Shown here: positions 61,742-64,000 of the stretch, piece after piece
Layout: each line of letters starts with the position of its first letter
How positions within the stretch are numbered: position 1 is the stretch's first letter
Source: JBBIRG01 sp964410965
GTDB lineage: Bacteria > CLD3 > SB21 > JBBIRG01
Assembly: GCA_964410965.1 (NCBI GenBank)
Contig: CAYPIY010000002.1
Span: forward strand, 496,001 to 560,000
Length of the DNA stretch: 64,000 nucleotides
Direction of reading: 5' to 3'
The notes under the pieces: generated by a model
Seen by the model: the letters and a program-made list of their open reading frames with translations, nothing else
Databases searched by the model: none
What the model was told of the DNA's origin: nothing
Made by a program: the position numbers and the translations under genes

Positions 61742-62596
61742 CTAAGGTTTTTTAAGGTAATAGGTGGAAGATGCTCGGCTGTAAGAGCCGAAACAGCCAA
61801 CCACATTTTCTCCGCGGATATTAGACGCATGTCTCAGAGGCACCGAACTGTAATAGTCATATAATTCTTGATATAGGCTATCTGACCCGAAAGGAAAATG
61901 GGCGAAGTTCCATGAATACTTGGAAAGTGAAGAATCTAATGTGATTAAGTCAATTTGCCGTTTTTGAAAATCATCACCATTTAGGTATATCGGAGCGTAC
62001 AAACTATCATGATTTTCAATAGTATATGTAAAGGCTCCCGATGGAGGATTGTATCCTGTTTTTATATGTAATTGCACCCAAGAAGAATTATCTTTTTGAT
62101 AAACATATGGGGTATGGCATGCTATATATGTTTCATGTGTTTCATACCCAAACACATCCTGACCAAGCACTAAAGTATCATCATTCATGGGTTGAAAAAC
62201 CACAGGATCGTAAGGAACTCTTGTATCAGATTCGAATATTCTACCGTCAGGGACAGTAATTCTTAAATGATAAATAGTTCCGGGAATTACAGTTAGATGA
62301 TTGCCTGTATCTTGATATGTAAAGAAATTATATTGCATAATGCCCGTTAATTTTACGGTTTGATCATCTGAAGATATTTCAACAATTGCTCCCTGAAGAT
62401 AACCTTTTTTATATTCAGCGACGATTACTGTTGTACGGCTAAACGTTGTATCGTAGACATCTTTTATGTCAAATACAGGATGATAATTGGTTGTTATTAA
62501 GCCTGTGATTAGGATTTTTTGTTGTTTGCCATTGTCACATCCGATCAATAGACTTATTAGTATTAATACAACAGACAAAAATATTTTTAATATCAT
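61742..62596 (-). CDS. DUF4249-like lipoprotein, cassette copy A
   Basis: The 284-residue protein has a lipobox LLIGC (C20) and a beta-rich body. The order ILITGLITTN, AIVEISSDDQTVKLTG, YHLRITVPDGRIFESDTRVP and the C-terminal SNIRGENVVGCFGSYSRAS fits DUF4249-type surface lipoproteins, common in Bacteroidota next to outer-membrane receptors; no receptor gene lies in the window. Its start overlaps the stop of the small lipoprotein frame by four bases (ATGA). The C-terminus is nearly identical to that of the truncated gene at the right edge. Confidence 0.75.
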   Translation of the reverse strand: MILKIFLSVVLILISLLIGCDNGKQQKILITGLITTNYHPVFDIKDVYDTTFSRTTVIVAEYKKGYLQGAIVEISSDDQTVKLTGIMQYNFFTYQDTGNHLTVIPGTIYHLRITVPDGRIFESDTRVPYDPVVFQPMNDDTLVLGQDVFGYETHETYIACHTPYVYQKDNSSWVQLHIKTGYNPPSGAFTYTIENHDSLYAPIYLNGDDFQKRQIDLITLDSSLSKYSWNFAHFPFGSDSLYQELYDYYSSVPLRHASNIRGENVVGCFGSYSRASSTYYLKKP

Positions 62597-62805
62597 GATT
62601 GTAACGATTCCAGAGTATCTTTATTGACCCAGCGGTTGTCCTGGAGTAAATGATCGCCGATTTGCCTCATCAGAGGAGCGGCTTCATCAAATGATTTAAA
62701 AGAGGTCCCGATATCCGGAATATCACTTTGATCCTGACTGCAGCTGGCGAGAAAAAGAAATAGAAAAGCAAAGGAAAGAATTACCCCCCCCCCTGCAATA
62801 TCCAC
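62593..62805 (-). CDS. small lipoprotein separated from its start by a poly-G tract
   Basis: In the frame as it stands the product of 70 residues begins at a GTG (62805) without ribosome-binding site, then has hydrophobic residues up to the lipobox LASC. A better start is the ATG at 62830, with AAAGGAG seven bases upstream, but that frame reaches a stop after 36 codons because a run of ten G lies between. With nine G, or twelve, the two would join into a 78- or 79-residue lipoprotein starting MKHKLVNWRGYCRGG. The stop overlaps the next start by four bases. The frame may be switched by slippage, or an error in the tract may be present. Confidence 0.7.
   Translation of the reverse strand: MDIAGGGVILSFAFLFLFLASCSQDQSDIPDIGTSFKSFDEAAPLMRQIGDHLLQDNRWVNKDTLESLQS
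62784..62793 (-). repeat. homopolymer tract of ten G
   Basis: Ten C on the plus strand read as ten G on the minus strand, within the signal-peptide coding part of the small lipoprotein gene. It is the longest G or C run I noticed in the window. Such tracts slip in replication and are the classic basis of phase variation. Confidence 0.9.
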
Positions 62806-62827
62806 GCCAGTTTACAAGCTTGTGTTT

Positions 62828-62844
62828 CATTATACTTCTCCTTT
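62828..62844 (-). promoter_or_regulatory. ribosome-binding site and ATG for the small lipoprotein
   Basis: AAAGGAG (plus 62838-62844) lies seven bases before ATG (plus 62828-62830). It is the only good initiation signal for the small lipoprotein and is out of frame with it by one base, given the present tract length. Confidence 0.7.
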
Positions 62845-62964
62845 AGTTAGTTACGAAACCACCGGGATAAAAGATCTGCTATTTATTTTAACTGTATACG
62901 TTTAGTTAAACATTGTTTACTTCGCGTCCATCGCGCACCGGAAGCCGGTAAAGAAAAAATTTTA

Positions 62965-63861
62965 TTATCGCCGTATTCTTCCGGTTAAACGCCGGCTACT
63001 GCCTGACATATTAAAGATCAAACCAACACCATCGCCCTGAATGTTGGACCGTTCTCTAAAGCTTAACTTTTTCGCGTCTTTCAGATATAGTTTTAAATCA
63101 TCATCCAGAACCCTGTATTCTTCATCTACACCCATATAACCATCCAATAAAAACGCCGCGGCAATCGATGAATCGATATGATGATACCCAATGATTAATT
63201 TTATGAACAAATCGTTCGTATCAACGAAGATCGGCATAGAAATTGAATCTTTGAAAGAATAATAGTCACATGAAAATGGATTATGATAGCCGTTGTCAAT
63301 CCAAAACCCAAATCGTTTGAGTTTTTTCGATAAAACCGGCTCCAATTCAACTTTAATTTCGCCTTTGTCTTTTACCCAACCGTTTAAACCCTGATAATTA
63401 TTAATACGCTCAGTAATCTGAATATCAATTGTATCGCCGTCCTGTGGTAAATTGACGCATTGGGGTTTTGTTACCGGTAAATAGCCATTCCACATTAACA
63501 CCTTCGAATCAATAGTTGCCTTAAGGCTCAGAAAATCTCCAGGTAATGGTTTTGCCCATAAATTAATATCGCGATAATCAACAGCTTCTTCATCTCCAAA
63601 CATGGTAAGAGAAATCGAATCATAGTTCCAAAACATTTTTACTTCAGCGTTTCTGATATGTTTATAGGGATATGAGTTATAAGCGTTATCAGCGTTATGT
63701 CTTATGTAACCCAGATGAAACATAAAAGGCCATTGTGGATTTGAATCTGGATACACGAGCCCATACAAGTATGGTACATCAGTAAAAGAATATTTATCTT
63801 CTTTTTCACAGGCTATTATCATTACAAAACAATAAATAATAAGAAATGTTTTCTTTAACAT
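62965..63861 (-). CDS. lipoprotein of unknown function, cassette copy B
   Basis: The 298-residue protein is a paralogue of the one at 60842-61738, with the same length. Its signal sequence ends in the lipobox IIAC (C18), and SFTDVPYLYGLVYPDSNPQ follows. Identity looks substantial along the whole length, but the copies have diverged enough that duplication is not recent. AAAGGA lies before the ATG at 63861 and overlaps the stop of the upstream gene. The 160 bases between its stop and the poly-G gene contain no further gene. Confidence 0.85.
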   Translation of the reverse strand: MLKKTFLIIYCFVMIIACEKEDKYSFTDVPYLYGLVYPDSNPQWPFMFHLGYIRHNADNAYNSYPYKHIRNAEVKMFWNYDSISLTMFGDEEAVDYRDINLWAKPLPGDFLSLKATIDSKVLMWNGYLPVTKPQCVNLPQDGDTIDIQITERINNYQGLNGWVKDKGEIKVELEPVLSKKLKRFGFWIDNGYHNPFSCDYYSFKDSISMPIFVDTNDLFIKLIIGYHHIDSSIAAAFLLDGYMGVDEEYRVLDDDLKLYLKDAKKLSFRERSNIQGDGVGLIFNMSGSSRRLTGRIRR

Positions 63862-63872
63862 AGTTTATCCTT

Positions 63873-64000
63873 TTAGGGTTTACGTAAATAATAAACGGAA
63901 CTTGTCCGGCTATAAGAACCGAAACACCCGACCACATTCTCTCCCCGGATATTTGATGCATATTTCAAAGGTAGATTACTATATTTATCATACAAATCTG
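63873..64000 (-). CDS. DUF4249-like lipoprotein, cassette copy B (cut by the window edge)
   Basis: Only the last 41 codons are visible; the gene continues past position 64000. They read LYDKYSNLPLKYASNIRGEN followed by VVGCFGSYSRTSSVYYLRKP and a TAA stop, matching the end of the 284-residue protein at 61742-62596 (SNIRGENVVGCFGSYSRASS, then TYYLKKP). The order of the gene pair is therefore the same in both copies. Its own start and any small leader gene lie outside the window. Confidence 0.85.
   Translation of the reverse strand, partial: DLYDKYSNLPLKYASNIRGENVVGCFGSYSRTSSVYYLRKP

Larger units (their letters stand above)
60842..64000 (-). repeat. tandemly duplicated lipoprotein gene cassette
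   Basis: Copy A (62830-60842) comprises the small lipoprotein, the DUF4249-like gene and the 298-residue gene. Copy B (from past 64000 down to 62965) shows the end of a DUF4249-like gene and a 298-residue gene in the same order and with similar short spacing. The repeats are divergent at DNA level and are best seen in the proteins. This stretch is more AT-rich than the rest of the window, suggesting a different history. Confidence 0.75.

Noticed and set aside
62936..62965. Small inverted repeat ACCGG-AAG-CCGGT near the copy B gene end
   Set aside because: The stem is 5 bp with a three-base loop and lacks a T-run on the minus strand, so it is not a terminator.
1..64000. CRISPR arrays, insertion sequences and phage genes
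   Set aside because: No regularly spaced repeats, transposase or integrase motifs, or phage structural genes were seen in a full pass.

Overview
The window looks like chromosomal core plus accessory sequence from a bacterium of the Bacteroidota/Ignavibacteria/Calditrichota-like (FCB) grade. This is inferred from gene content: a signal-peptide-bearing divergent membrane pyrophosphatase, an rpsF-rpsR-rplI cluster without ssb, three very large sensors built from two-component-regulator propeller repeats and a Y_Y_Y domain, DUF4249-like lipoproteins, a DUF3332 lipoprotein, and clpC with a UVR motif. Shine-Dalgarno sequences are clear before many genes. No phage, insertion sequence or CRISPR array was seen.

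Layout. 1-5.1 kb: translation genes (L25, peptidyl-tRNA hydrolase, S6, S18, L9) with a membrane pyrophosphatase between them, a probable S6:S18 autoregulatory leader before rpsF and a strong UUCG-loop terminator after rplI. 5.2-7.0 kb: an unrecognised 614-residue protein built on W/YP-rich repeats. 7.2-13.7 kb: a tight plus-strand operon starting at a near-consensus promoter, holding a membrane-fused GH2-like protein that lacks its catalytic carboxylates, pyrE, a WalJ-like hydrolase, an unknown 601-residue protein and a 3-methyladenine glycosylase. 13.9-20 kb: valS, msrA, a ClC transporter and a Ca2+/H+ exchanger. 20-31.7 kb: signalling, with a propeller-type histidine kinase, a homocysteine methyltransferase overlapping a propeller-type Ser/Thr kinase, and a Cache-PAS-CBS-DUF294 protein coupled to a metallophosphoesterase. 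32-36 kb: a two-gene sodium:solute symporter followed by a GAF-type sigma54 activator. 36-39.4 kb: a selenium region on the minus strand (NifS-SelD fusion, a dihydroorotate-dehydrogenase-like protein, tRNA-Sec). 39.5-49 kb: an alcohol dehydrogenase, a third propeller histidine kinase, gdhA with two perfect palindromes upstream, and a NarX/NarL-type pair. 49-57 kb: assorted small genes (FmdB, a Lys/Ala/Pro-rich mini-protein, a nuclease, two HAD enzymes, a SPOR lipoprotein, 3-hydroxyacyl-CoA dehydrogenase, a Tat-exported metallo-hydrolase, a peptide transporter). 57.7-60.8 kb: clpC and a downstream protein made of an internal duplication. 60.8-64 kb: a visibly AT-richer, tandemly duplicated lipoprotein cassette. 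Its first small gene is separated from its good ribosome-binding site by a run of ten G in the wrong frame, which makes it a candidate phase-variable switch.

The most unusual points are the poly-G lipoprotein cassette, the GH2 pseudoenzyme in a pyrE operon, the repeat protein at 5.2-7.0 kb, the propeller sensor joined to a Hanks-type kinase, and the NifS-SelD fusion close to tRNA-Sec.
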